64,000 bases of DNA from Cordylochernes scorpioides (taxonomy: Eukaryota; Arthropoda; Arachnida; Pseudoscorpiones; Chernetidae), in assembly GCA_030710605.1 (NCBI GenBank), contig CP092879.1:20685706-20749705 (forward strand), read 5' to 3'. Positions 55,474-64,000 of this stretch are shown one piece after another. The notes beneath the pieces were generated by a model. It was not told where the DNA came from. It saw nothing but the letters and a program-made list of their open reading frames with translations, and made no database searches. How positions within the stretch are numbered: the stretch's first letter is position 1; each line of letters starts with the position of its first letter. The translations under genes and the position numbers were made by a program.

Positions 55474-56194
55474 ATATTATTATTTTTAAAATAAAATGGC
55501 ATATATAAAATCAAAATATCATTTATTTTACGAATATTTTGATCCAATATATGCCTTTTAATTTAAAGATTTATTTATGAAGTGCTCTATTTTGATAAGC
55601 TTGTGGTCGCCTTTTTGAGCAGCACCTAATTAAGTTATTTTGGAAAACAGTATATATATTTGATTGTAGAAATGTAACATTCAACTATATATATTTTTTA
55701 AATACAAAATCCATTTTGTGTTTTTCGTTTTAGAGAATACCATCTTAATTAACAACAATTAGATATATAAACTTTATACTTCAAAACATTATGAAATTAT
55801 ATTAGGGGATAAGAAAAACTTGGTAGTTTTACATGTCTGGCATTGTTGCAAGTCAAAAATATACAAACTTTTCTCTGATTCATTGGCAAATGAGAGCTTC
55901 GTCTACTTGTACTTCCAGTTTCACATTTCAGCAGAAAAGTAAATAATTTCGATTTAAAATATGAAATAAATTATGACTAAAAACATTCAGTGATTGTTAT
56001 GTCTCAACATCTAGAGTTTTGTGTATATAATTACCAGTTAATTATTGATACTATTATAATTTATTTCCTTTCAATTTTTGAACTTGAGATGAGTCTATAT
56101 AAGACGTGATTTCTCTTGTTGTTTAGGAGCTATTAGAGTATGTGTCAGAGTACGTTCAATCAACGTCTAGTTGTTAGTTTCATCGAAAGAAAGG

Positions 56195-56700
56195 GATATA
56201 TATATTAAAAATAAATAAGGCATCTCCTGACCACGAGCACATGTGCTTTTTAGATGGCAGAGCGCCATCTAGTGGAGCAAGAATAAACTAAACGTTTATT
56301 TAGCTTGCTCCGTGATATTTGGCCAACCCAATTTCTTGATAATTCAAGAAAAGTCATCCACGAACGCGTTTCGCGCTGTTGGCGCTCGTCAGCGTGGAGT
56401 AGACTGTGACCACTGCGACCAAAAATATTTTTGGACCCAATGGCTTCTTGAGAAATCAAGAAATGGGTATTTAAGGCCAAATTTGCGTAAAGACGCTTAA
56501 CACATGAAAAAACAATAGAAAAAAATAAAAGATAAGTGGGTTAGGTGTTGATATTAAAAATAAATAAGGCATCTCCTGACCACGAACACATGTGCTTTTT
56601 AGATGCTCGTGGTCAGGAGATGCCTTATTTATTTTTAATATCAACACCTAACCCACTTATCTTTTATTTTTTTCTATTGTTTTTTCATATATATATATTT
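56195..56700 (-). repeat. Penelope-like P1 element with complete hammerhead and inverted tail
   Basis: Best P1 copy. Plus-strand order: tip GGCATCTCCTGACCACGAGC, AGATGGCAGAGCGCCATCT, body with TTCTTGATAATTCAAGAAA, the ribozyme on the minus strand (56357-56398), TTCTTGAGAAATCAAGAAAT, then a second tip and a perfect 81-bp foldback (arms 56505-56585 and 56607-56687). No RT or GIY-YIG nuclease is present, so it is non-autonomous or only the terminal repeat of a longer element. Assignment to Penelope-like elements rests on the hammerhead and the inverted tails. Confidence 0.65.
56357..56398 (-). ncRNA. Hammerhead ribozyme, complete core
   Basis: Minus strand, in order: helix I 5' strand UCCACG; CUGACGA; helix II GCGC loop CAACA GCGC; GAAA; CGCGUU; helix I 3' strand CGUGGA. 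Helix I is 6 bp, helix II 4 bp, both perfect. Helix III is ACG/CGU with no loop, or two pairs with a two-base loop, the very short form known from Penelope-like elements, which is thought to favour dimers. Predicted self-cleavage after the second U of GUU, between plus-strand positions 56363 and 56362. All conserved core bases are present. Confidence 0.85.
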
Positions 56701-56729
56701 TGAAAATAGAGAAATCCATAGATAAATCT

Positions 56730-56932
56730 TTAATTAAAAAGGCATATATTGGATCAAAAAATTATTTATTTTACCAATATTTCAGCTGGCTGAACGCCAA
56801 CCTTTATCAAGGTGTTATAACATTTTAAAGTGTTTAAAATGTTATAACACCTTGATAAAGGTTGGCGTTCAGCCAGCTGAAATATTGGTAAAATAAATAA
56901 TTTTTTGATCCAATATATGCCTTTTTAATTAA
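56730..56932. repeat. Perfect 100-bp-arm foldback
   Basis: Arms 56730-56829 and 56833-56932 are exact complements with a 3-bp loop. The right arm reads CCTTGATAAAGGTTGGCG, GTTCAGCC, AGCTGAAATATTGG, another variant of the GAAA-hairpin motif. Related sequence with diverged arms occurs at 42200-42270 and 55500-55570. Confidence 0.9.
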
Positions 56933-56944
56933 ATATATATATAT

Positions 56945-57461
56945 GTAATATTGTTGCAATGTGCCGACGTATGGATAAGCTGGCAGTCGTGTACCTGAGA
57001 CGAGTGTTGGTGTTCTTCCCACACGCGGACAACAAGAAGCAGAGGCAGGGCTGGATGTTAACACCGAGAGTGATCGGGGACAGCCCACGGGACAGAAGTA
57101 GAGGCCATGACACAAACTTGGATACTTATCACCGAGACCTGGAGAGCGAGAGTGTGTGAGAGACAGAAGCCGCCTGCCGATGGCCACACCCTAGAACATC
57201 TGCTGACCCCCTGCCAAAACCTATCCTGTTTACAGTGGTCGTCTATAAAGATGTCCCTCGGGACCCCACATGGGCTGGGCGTTGCCTTTTTCCACCCCTT
57301 TGTCCCCAGCTGACCGCTCTTTGGATCTTTATTTGGACGTCAACATTTGTAGTTTTACATACAAATATGGGTTTACAGGTATTATTAATAAGGATATAGC
57401 ATATATACGAAATATGGGGGTGGTATCAAATATAAACGGTAAATACAGTTTAAAATATACT
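56945..57461 (-). repeat. Solo LTR of Gypsy-4 in a TA run
   Basis: 517 bp on the minus strand, AGTATATTTTAAACTG to GCAACAATATTAC, shorter than other copies by an internal loss near 57430. Present only in the right copy of the duplicated region, not at 42963-43803. ORFs in it are LTR shadows. Confidence 0.75.
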
Positions 57462-57599
57462 ATATATATGTGACAGTAATATACACTTCTTGATACTGAA
57501 TTAGCAACATCAAAATGTAATGGGCAAAGAGCTGTGGAAATCTGCATAAACAGAGTACCAGTAACGAACGATAAATTATATTTATTAGCCTACATCTAT

Positions 57600-58620
57600 A
57601 CACTGAACCGACATCGTCTCATCACTAAAATGTTGTGGAACCACAACGGGAGGCTATGCAGACAGCAACACACGTCTTTGCACTGACTCAATGAGCCTTT
57701 TCTGAAGGATAGCTGTCAACCATCAGCCACAGTTCATCTTCTGAACGCGTCTGTGGCAGCGCAGGCTAACGATGTCCAATTAGGTCCCAGACAGTTCTAT
57801 AGGTGAGAGATCAGAAGAGACTGGCGGCCATGGAAGCGCCGAGGTTTCATGCTAGTATGTTGGCTGATACATGCTGTGTGTGGTCGGGCGTTATCCTGCT
57901 GTAAAATTGCTTTTGATGCCCTTTGAAAGAAGGTTAGCGTCATCGGCCGTAGCATGTCATTCACGAATCGTTGGGCCGTCATAGTGCCTGCCCTCATTGA
58001 GAATCAGGTGATCTGCTATCAAATGCTATTGCTCCCCAAAAATTAATGCCGCATTGCCGTGAAGTGCGGCGTTCCAGAGAGGCGCCTGGATTGGACCTGT
58101 CATCAAGACGGCGTCAAACACTTTCTAGGTGACTGTAATTGCTAAAGCAGAAGTTAGATTCATCTGAAAACATTATTCTGTGCCATTTCGCGGTCAATGT
58201 CGTTCTATCCCGACAAAACTGCAGAAAGAGATGTCTGTGCTGGTGGGTCAGTGGCATTCTTCTTAACGGGCGCCATTGGTTTAGATCGCTGGCGACCAAT
58301 CTGAAAATAAAAGTCACTGTCGATACGGGAGAATCAATAGTAAACTGCACATCCTGAAAAATGGCGACAGAAGTGGACTGTGGGGCCGCAAACGTCATCC
58401 GGCGAATACGTTTGTGTATACTCTAAGTATGGAACAACTGGCTCTTTTGAGTCCAATCACTATACTTCTCGTGAAATCGTCTGTCTGCTGGAACTTACTC
58501 GGCCTGGTATTCCTGCTACTAAACGTTTTCTCTGAGTTAAAAAAAACATATTTCGAATGTTTTCCCTGTCATACAAGTGGGAATAATGGCAAATATGCAA
58601 ATATATTCTCTTATATCTTA
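57600..58620 (-). pseudogene. Tc1-like transposase, counterpart copy
   Basis: Matches 43950-45060. About 120 bp are missing near 58411, inside the N-terminal helix-turn-helix part, so the two copies carry different lesions. Keeps SDESNFCFSNY and QQDNARPHTA. Confidence 0.8.
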
Positions 58621-58900
58621 CTTAAAATACGCGCGATAGCTGCGCAATTTGCATCATTTACATAACTTTGCTTGTTAGCTAACTTTACCCTGATTTTTAC
58701 ATACATTTCTGCCCAGTATTTCTTGGCGTTGCAAATACAGAGTCACACAGTATATATGAACGACAGTCTTTCACTCTAAGTCGACCACCTATAGAAATCT
58801 GTTAAACTTTGTATCGAAAAGGGGACAAAAATCCCATTGACCTGGGGTTTGAAGAATATAGGATTGGAAGTTATTGAAGCAATTAAATAAAAATGTTCCA

Positions 58901-58970
58901 TGAGGGATTCGAACTGGGTTCTCGTTAGCAAAAGACGACAGTTTTTACCATCTTGACATCAAGCTCTACA
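58901..58970 (-). repeat. tRNA-like sequence, counterpart of 45361
   Basis: Same A-box-like and B-box-like blocks. B box here is closer to consensus (CAGTTCGAATCC). Confidence 0.35.
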
Positions 58971-59458
58971 GCAATTATCATTAAATGCTTTAGTTAAACC
59001 TTCAAGAGAGTGAATCTCTCGTCACTATAAAGAATGTATTTCTATTGTGTTTACTCATCTATTAAATTCATTTCTTTCCAAATTCTCTATTTTTATTATT
59101 ACAATACATAAAATATATTAAACAATAAAACACAAATAAAAGCTTTGAGTATTTTTGACACTAAAAAAAAAGCTTTTCCAACTTTATATATTGGTCAATA
59201 ATATTTCTCCAATAACTATAAATTGAGAAAGTTTAGAGAACAAGATAGTTTGAGAGGTAATTAGGTTTTAAAATTGAACAAATAGTTTGTGTTGAGGAAT
59301 CATAGAAAATAAAATAGTTTAGAAACAATTCTGAAAATGTTTCTTTTATAAATATAGTTATAACTTATAATACACGTATATATTTACATTTATATACGAC
59401 TCGATACATAATATATCGGTTGATAGGGGAAATACTATGTTGGATACCTTATTAATAT

Positions 59459-59976
59459 TGCAACAAAGTATTTATTATTTTATAAAATGAGTATCATATT
59501 TTATGTTTATATTTTGCTACTCTGTAAACTTCCCTAATTTTCCACGTGGCATTTGGGTGGAGATACTGGGTAAATTAGGGAAGACAGAATGAAGATCGCC
59601 GAGATTACCTTGAGGCCATGAGTGCTGTGATCTACATTTCCGGAGACTGGTTCCAGGATTCTACCGCCGTTTTAAAGCCAAGACTTCCTTCCAAGATGAC
59701 GATGTCCCTATAGACGCCGATACGACGACAAAGATGCTCTTCACGCCGCAAGAAAAAGGACGCAAAGGTACTAGATACAAATTCCAAGACTTCGATGGAA
59801 TCCTTGGCAGAAGCACGTCAGATCCATGTCAGTAACTACAATAATTGCAAGCTGTGGGTCACAGCTCCCATTGGGAAGGAGCTATGTAACAAAGTATTTA
59901 TTATATTAATAACAGAGTGTCATTTTTTATGTTTATGTTTTGCTACTCTGTAAACTTCCCTAATTTCCACGTGACA
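59459..59976 (+). mobile_element. TRIM-like miniature LTR retrotransposon
   Basis: Direct terminal repeats 59459-59551 (93 bp) and 59885-59976 (92 bp) with TG...CA ends, flanked by ATAT on both sides. After the first repeat TTTGGGTGGAGATACTGGG contains a candidate primer site; before the second, TTGGGAAGGAGC is a candidate purine tract. The 333-bp interior has a short gag-like open stretch (DYLEAMSAVIYISGDWF) that ends in a stop. Too small to encode its own proteins. A longer solo LTR of the family lies at 7074-7248. Confidence 0.75.
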
Positions 59977-60309
59977 ATATTTATGCTCTTACCTTTCCCG
60001 TGTTCACATCGAACAGGCCACGACTCTGCTTTTGCTGCAAGTACACCACTTTTTTCGAAAATAATTTGCTTACTTGGCATTTACTGAAATTATGTGAACA
60101 TTCATTATGAACAAGAAATTTTAAATAATTAACTAATATATAATATCGTTTATAGAAATGATATTTTTTAGTTAAAAGAAAATATCCTTCAGTAAGTCTA
60201 ATTTTTGCTTTAAGATTTATGAAAGACGAAATAAAAGGTATCTCTTTTTTGATTATGTTTGAGATGTGATGTAGTTCTTCATGATCAAAAGTGTGAGATT
60301 TCTTATTGC

Positions 60310-60690
60310 TTGAATAGCAAGTTCACGACGCTGGCCTCTTTAGCTGAATCCTGCTGTAGGATCTACGAGATCAGCCAAAACGGCAGTAAACTTCACCTAT
60401 ATAATACCTATTGAGGAATACTTGCCAACCTAACAAGATTGTTAAAGAGAGAAGGTTGACTTAAAGTTTTTTACTCTATCTATTGTATATTGAAAATTAA
60501 GCTCTCTATATACAATAGAGTAAAAATACCTCAAATAAACCACCTCTCTTGAACAATTTTGTTAGGTTAACAAGTATTTCTCGAAAGGTATTATGGGGGT
60601 GAAGTTTACAGCTGTTTTTGCTGATCTCGTAGATCATCCGGCAAGACTTTACCAAAGAGGCCAGCCTCATGAACTTTGTGATTCAACAGG
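60310..60690. repeat. Diverged foldback element
   Basis: Arms of roughly 180 bp meet near 60493. Matching blocks in opposite orientation include GCTGGCCTCTTTAG / CCAAAGAGGCCAGC, GATCTACGAGATCAGC / GCTGATCTCGTAGATC and ATTGTATATTG / CTATATACAATAG. About 15-20 percent of positions differ, so it is older than the perfect foldbacks. Confidence 0.7.
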
Positions 60691-60939
60691 TCACAATGAT
60701 CCCCGAATTCGTCCCATAGATGAGGACCATTTTTGGATGATCTCGAGGGACTGTTCGCATTAAAATAACTTCCTTATTTTAATTGAATTTCAATTCAAAG
60801 CGCTATATCCTCCTGGAGACATTAGCGCTGATATTCATGTATGTTTCTACAGTTGTCTATACATTTACACAATAATATTAAGCCGTAAAGAATAGCCATA
60901 AGCTATTTAACAAGGAGAAATGATTAAACGAGGAATCAT

Positions 60940-61612
60940 ATCTCTCCCCCTAGACGCGCAGCATCTGGGGGCCTTCTGCCAACGTCTCCTGCGGGAAAAC
61001 GCTAGCTCCAGCTATCATGCGGAGTACGAGGCGGAGACCATCGTCCTGCGGGGATCGGCGACCCCCATCACCCGCCTACCCAGCCAGAGGGCGCGCCGGG
61101 CATTGGACTCGGCACGGCTCCAGGCGTTTCCTACTGCAGAGCTGGCTGCTCGGTGGACCCCCACCGTGGATGTGCCCCGCTCCATCCCCTGGGCCGACCT
61201 GCGTCGAAACTGCTTCTCGGGGCACGACGCAGATGTCGCCCTACGGCTGGCCCTCCACGCCCTACCACATCCTGACCATCCTGCCTCGAGGCCTGCCAAC
61301 TGTGCCGCCTGTGGGTCCAGCGACGGGTCGCTGGCCCACAGATATTGGAGTTGCCGAGCCGTGCGACCCCTGCTCCGGGAGGTGTTCGCCTCCTGCGAAG
61401 TGCCCCTGGATCTTTAGGCCTGGCTCTTCGGCGTCGGCCTCCATCCCGAGGCAGTGAAGCTAACAAGTGTGGCGAAGGCTACCATCTACAAGTACCATCT
61501 TGGTCTTGAGTTGGGTAATGCCAGCCAACACATCGACCTGCCCACTCTGTGGGAAAGAACTCTCGCAGTTCATCGGTGGCGGAGTCTTTCTCGCGGTGGG
61601 CGCCACCAATGA
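60940..61612 (+). pseudogene. LINE ORF2 C-terminal part with CCHC knuckle (family L2)
   Basis: GC-rich block in AT-rich DNA. From about 60950: LDAQHLGAFCQRLLRENASS, a conserved basic segment, SIPWADLRRNCFSGHDADVA, then CAACGSSDGSLAHRYWSC, a CCHC knuckle found at the end of many LINE ORF2 proteins. TAG at 61415-61417 interrupts; reading continues AWLFGVGLHPEAVKL to TGA at 61610-61612. The GC-rich part starts abruptly near 60940, a 5' truncation. A 3' tail leads to TTTCAATCTCAATCTC and a CT run. Confidence 0.75.
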
Positions 61613-61792
61613 AGACCTTGTATATATTTTATATATATGTATATTCATCAATTACTTTATATATTTATATCTATTTATTCATGTTTTTTTTTTCACTATA
61701 TATAATCTTATTTATTCATATTTTTATTTATTCTGTATTTAACCTTATATAATCTTATATGGACGTTTAAATAAATCAGTTTCAATCTCAAT

Positions 61793-61817
61793 CTCTCTCT
61801 CTCTCTCTCTCTCTCTC
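61793..61817. repeat. CT microsatellite at the LINE L2 3' end
   Basis: About 12 CT units directly after the presumed 3' UTR. Confidence 0.8.
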
Positions 61818-62919
61818 GTCATCAAATATTTACAACTAAATTATTTCTCATTTTATGATTATTATCAAAAGAGAAGAGAGAAAAATATGATTTCCTAAAA
61901 AAAGACTATCTTCTTAAAACTGTCTACCAACCATTAAGTCCTCAAAGTTATATTTACTCCAATATATCGATTTATAAACTTCAAACGAGTTTAAAATAGA
62001 GAACTAGCCTGAATGGTATTTAAATAAAGGCCACACATCCTGATTTTCTAACTCTATTTTACTGAAGATTGCGCTCATAAACCTTATGTCGTATGTTTTA
62101 TTAAGTGACTGTGACCAGTTTCAAGGTGAAACGTACAGAATCTTGCTACAGTCTGGCTGTCGTCGATCAGCAAAAAGAGCCGATGGTATTTCAATACCGT
62201 TCTTTATATCGACTAGAATAAATTAATGACGGGTTATCATAATTTATGAATATCGTTAATTGTGATAATTTTTATGATTCTAATTTTATTGAGAAATAAT
62301 TGCTTATAATTAATTATTACCTTTTTAATAACATCATATTATTGAAATTGCAGTAGTTTAAGATTCCTGGTCTTTTTTCTTGTTGTCGAGAGCCTTGAGA
62401 CTGAGGATGTAAGTCTCCTGCTAAGCATCGGGTCGATGCTCTTTATAGCGAAAAAATAATTTAATATTTTTCAAATATTATTTAATGAAAATGAAACAGA
62501 ATAGAACACAAAAACGTTCTGTATTTTTTTAATCATCATTAATGTACTATAACTTGGTTGTTCAATGTTTTATAGATGTTTTGTCCGAGAACTATTCTGC
62601 GCTCCAGGAACCTGCGTTATAAATATTTCTTTCTCTCTCTCTAGCTTTATAATTTATTTTTTATAATTGTGGTCACTTAGGTCTGGTGATCTAGTCAATA
62701 AATATTTTGTTTTAATCCCATATCAGCTTATTCATTCACTACTACGCCGATATATCACGAGAGGAGAAAAGATATAAACAATTGGAAAAAATGATATCAA
62801 TGCTAATACAGAGGTAAAAGATAAACAAGCAAGACAACTGATTCTAGTAGCAGAAATATAAAGTAAATATCTTTATACTAAATATTTATTTTAAATTTTG
62901 AAATAATAATAATAAAAAT
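61818..62919. other. AT-rich interval, nothing recognised
   Basis: No gene, RNA or repeat that I can name; a short CTCTCT run near 62630. Confidence 0.3.
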
Positions 62920-63310
62920 AAAATTGTCATTTACTGAACGCTCACATGGGCATTTTAGATGGCAGAGCGCCATCTAGTCGAATAAAAATTAACTAAAGGT
63001 TGATTCAGCCTTTTCCAAAGATATTTTACCAGCCCAATATCTTGATAAATCATAAAAGGTCAACCACCTAAGTGTTTATTGCTATTGGCCCTCGTCATTG
63101 TGGTGCAGATTGTATATCTACGACCAAAATTTGGTCCCAGAGGCTTCCTGAGAAATCAAGAAATGGGTATTTAGGGTCAAGTTGGTGAAAACGCTCTTCA
63201 TGTGAAAAACAACAAAAAATATATAAAATTGGTTAGAGGTTGATATCAAAAATAAAATTAGCATTTTCTGACCACTTACATAAGAATTTCTAGATGGCAG
63301 AGTGCTATTT
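62920..63310 (-). repeat. Penelope-like P1 copy, degraded
   Basis: Same order as 56201-56520: AGATGGCAGAGCGCCATCTA, CTTGATAAATCAT, decayed ribozyme (63063-63106, minus), GAGAAATCAAGAAATGGGTA and a second tip with AGATGGCAGAGTGCTATTT. In the ribozyme the CUGACGA box reads AUGACGA, GAAA reads UAAA and helix II is broken. Confidence 0.6.
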
Positions 63311-63645
63311 ATTGTTTAATATATCTATTTATTACTTAATCTTAAAAATGAAGTATTTAATAGGGGATTGGAGTCAAATATAACTGAAACAAACAAGTAA
63401 AAAGTTTGAGTTAATGACATTGAAAATAGAAGTAGAATAAAAACCTATTAGACTTATTTACCGCCCGAAAATAACAAATGGATTGTTAGGCAGTTTATTC
63501 TAATTATAAATAAAATTATTCCAACATTAATCCTTTGTTTGTTTTCCTCGGGTAAAAATAACAAAGGATTTAAATTTATTTTTTGATAATAGCTATCAAT
63601 AGTCTAGAAAGGCAAATTCGGTCATTGCCAATTACACAAAAGATC
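63311..63645. other. AT-rich interval before the gap
   Basis: Nothing recognised. The 69-codon ORF across the gap is not meaningful because it includes N. Confidence 0.3.
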
Positions 63646-63745
63646 NNNNNNNNNNNNNNNNNNNNNNNNNNNNNNNNNNNNNNNNNNNNNNNNNNNNNNN
63701 NNNNNNNNNNNNNNNNNNNNNNNNNNNNNNNNNNNNNNNNNNNNN
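63646..63745. other. Assembly gap, 100 N
   Basis: Second conventional 100-N gap. Confidence 1.
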
Positions 63746-63861
63746 ATTATTTATATATTGCCACTATTTTGCGTAGTTTCAGCTCTTTGTAAAACATCAG
63801 TTATATCGAAGTATGTTCAAATCAATAAGCTTGAGGGATAAGTCTCTTTCAAATACATTTA

Positions 63862-63896
63862 TTTCAAGCTTTCGGGCACAACCGCCCTTCGACAGG
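63862..63896 (-). ncRNA. GAAAGCUUGA hairpin
   Basis: Minus strand: CCUGUCGAA, stem GGGC loop GGUUGU stem GCCC, GAAAGCUUGAAAU. UUUC before and GAAA after could add a 4-bp outer helix. The best-formed copy of this motif in the window. Confidence 0.4.
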
Positions 63897-64000
63897 AAAA
63901 ATTATATTAGCTACTAAAGTTTTCGGATCTAATCTATATATACATTTGCGAGACGCCCGTGTCTCAAGTGTAATGCGAGGCTTGCCGCGGGAGGGGATGA

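Noticed and set aside
27603-57187. Cysteine-rich ORFs such as those at 27722, 33069, 48358 and 56834 as genes (upstream parts, e.g. LCHGLYLCPVG)
   Set aside because: They lie in the Gypsy-4 LTR and also occur in solo LTRs. Only the part from MAEDKN onward is Gag.
61015-61466. Overlapping minus-strand ORFs in the GC-rich block
   Set aside because: High GC removes stop codons in all frames; the plus frame has the LINE C-terminus with its CCHC knuckle.

Overview
This is AT-rich eukaryotic DNA, most likely from an arthropod (possibly a chelicerate; this is inferred from element types only). I see no convincing host gene. Almost everything recognisable is a transposable element: Ty3/Gypsy LTR retrotransposons, LINE remnants, mariner and Tc1 transposons, Penelope-like terminal repeats with hammerhead ribozyme motifs, a TRIM-like element, solo LTRs, foldback elements, satellites and a reverse-transcribed U6 snRNA copy. 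Two 100-N gaps (45958-46057 and 63646-63745) mark contig joins.

Layout. 1-2796: a LINE whose endonuclease/RT part is inverted relative to its RNase H/3' end. 3682-9190: small repeats (solo LTRs, Penelope-like copies, the U6 copy). 9190-9995: eight copies of a 101-102 bp satellite. 10167-17895: Gypsy-1, a gag-protease element that lost almost all of pol in frame; an intact, very young Gypsy-2 (12272-17643) sits inside its 3' LTR. 19941-25118: Gypsy-3, with a -1 frameshift signal at the gag stop and coding sequence that runs into both LTRs; one nonsense codon breaks RT. 27035-29490: Penelope-like copy, solo LTRs and a GC-rich CCCGGG element. 29567-33867: Gypsy-4 copy A (minus strand, internally deleted), then a mariner (33869-35196). 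35200-45957: mixed repeats. After the gap come Gypsy-4 copy B (46058-49194) and a second collinear version of 35200-45957 (49195-59498). 59459-61612: TRIM-like element, foldback, GC-rich LINE end. 62920-64000: degraded Penelope-like copy and AT-rich DNA.

Two observations stand out. First, 33040-45957 and 46058-59498 are the same locus twice, meeting across a gap exactly as two overlapping haplotype contigs would. If so, they are two alleles, and their differences (mariner, a hairpin MITE, an inverted-repeat element, palindrome conversion, different insertions in one TA microsatellite) are segregating insertions with their empty sites visible. Second, short elements carry hammerhead-type ribozyme cores. 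The copy at 56357-56398 (minus) is complete, with all core bases and helices, and relatives at 5703, 27161 and 63063 show progressive decay. Many elements, including most solo LTRs, sit in TA runs, which look like the shared insertion target here.
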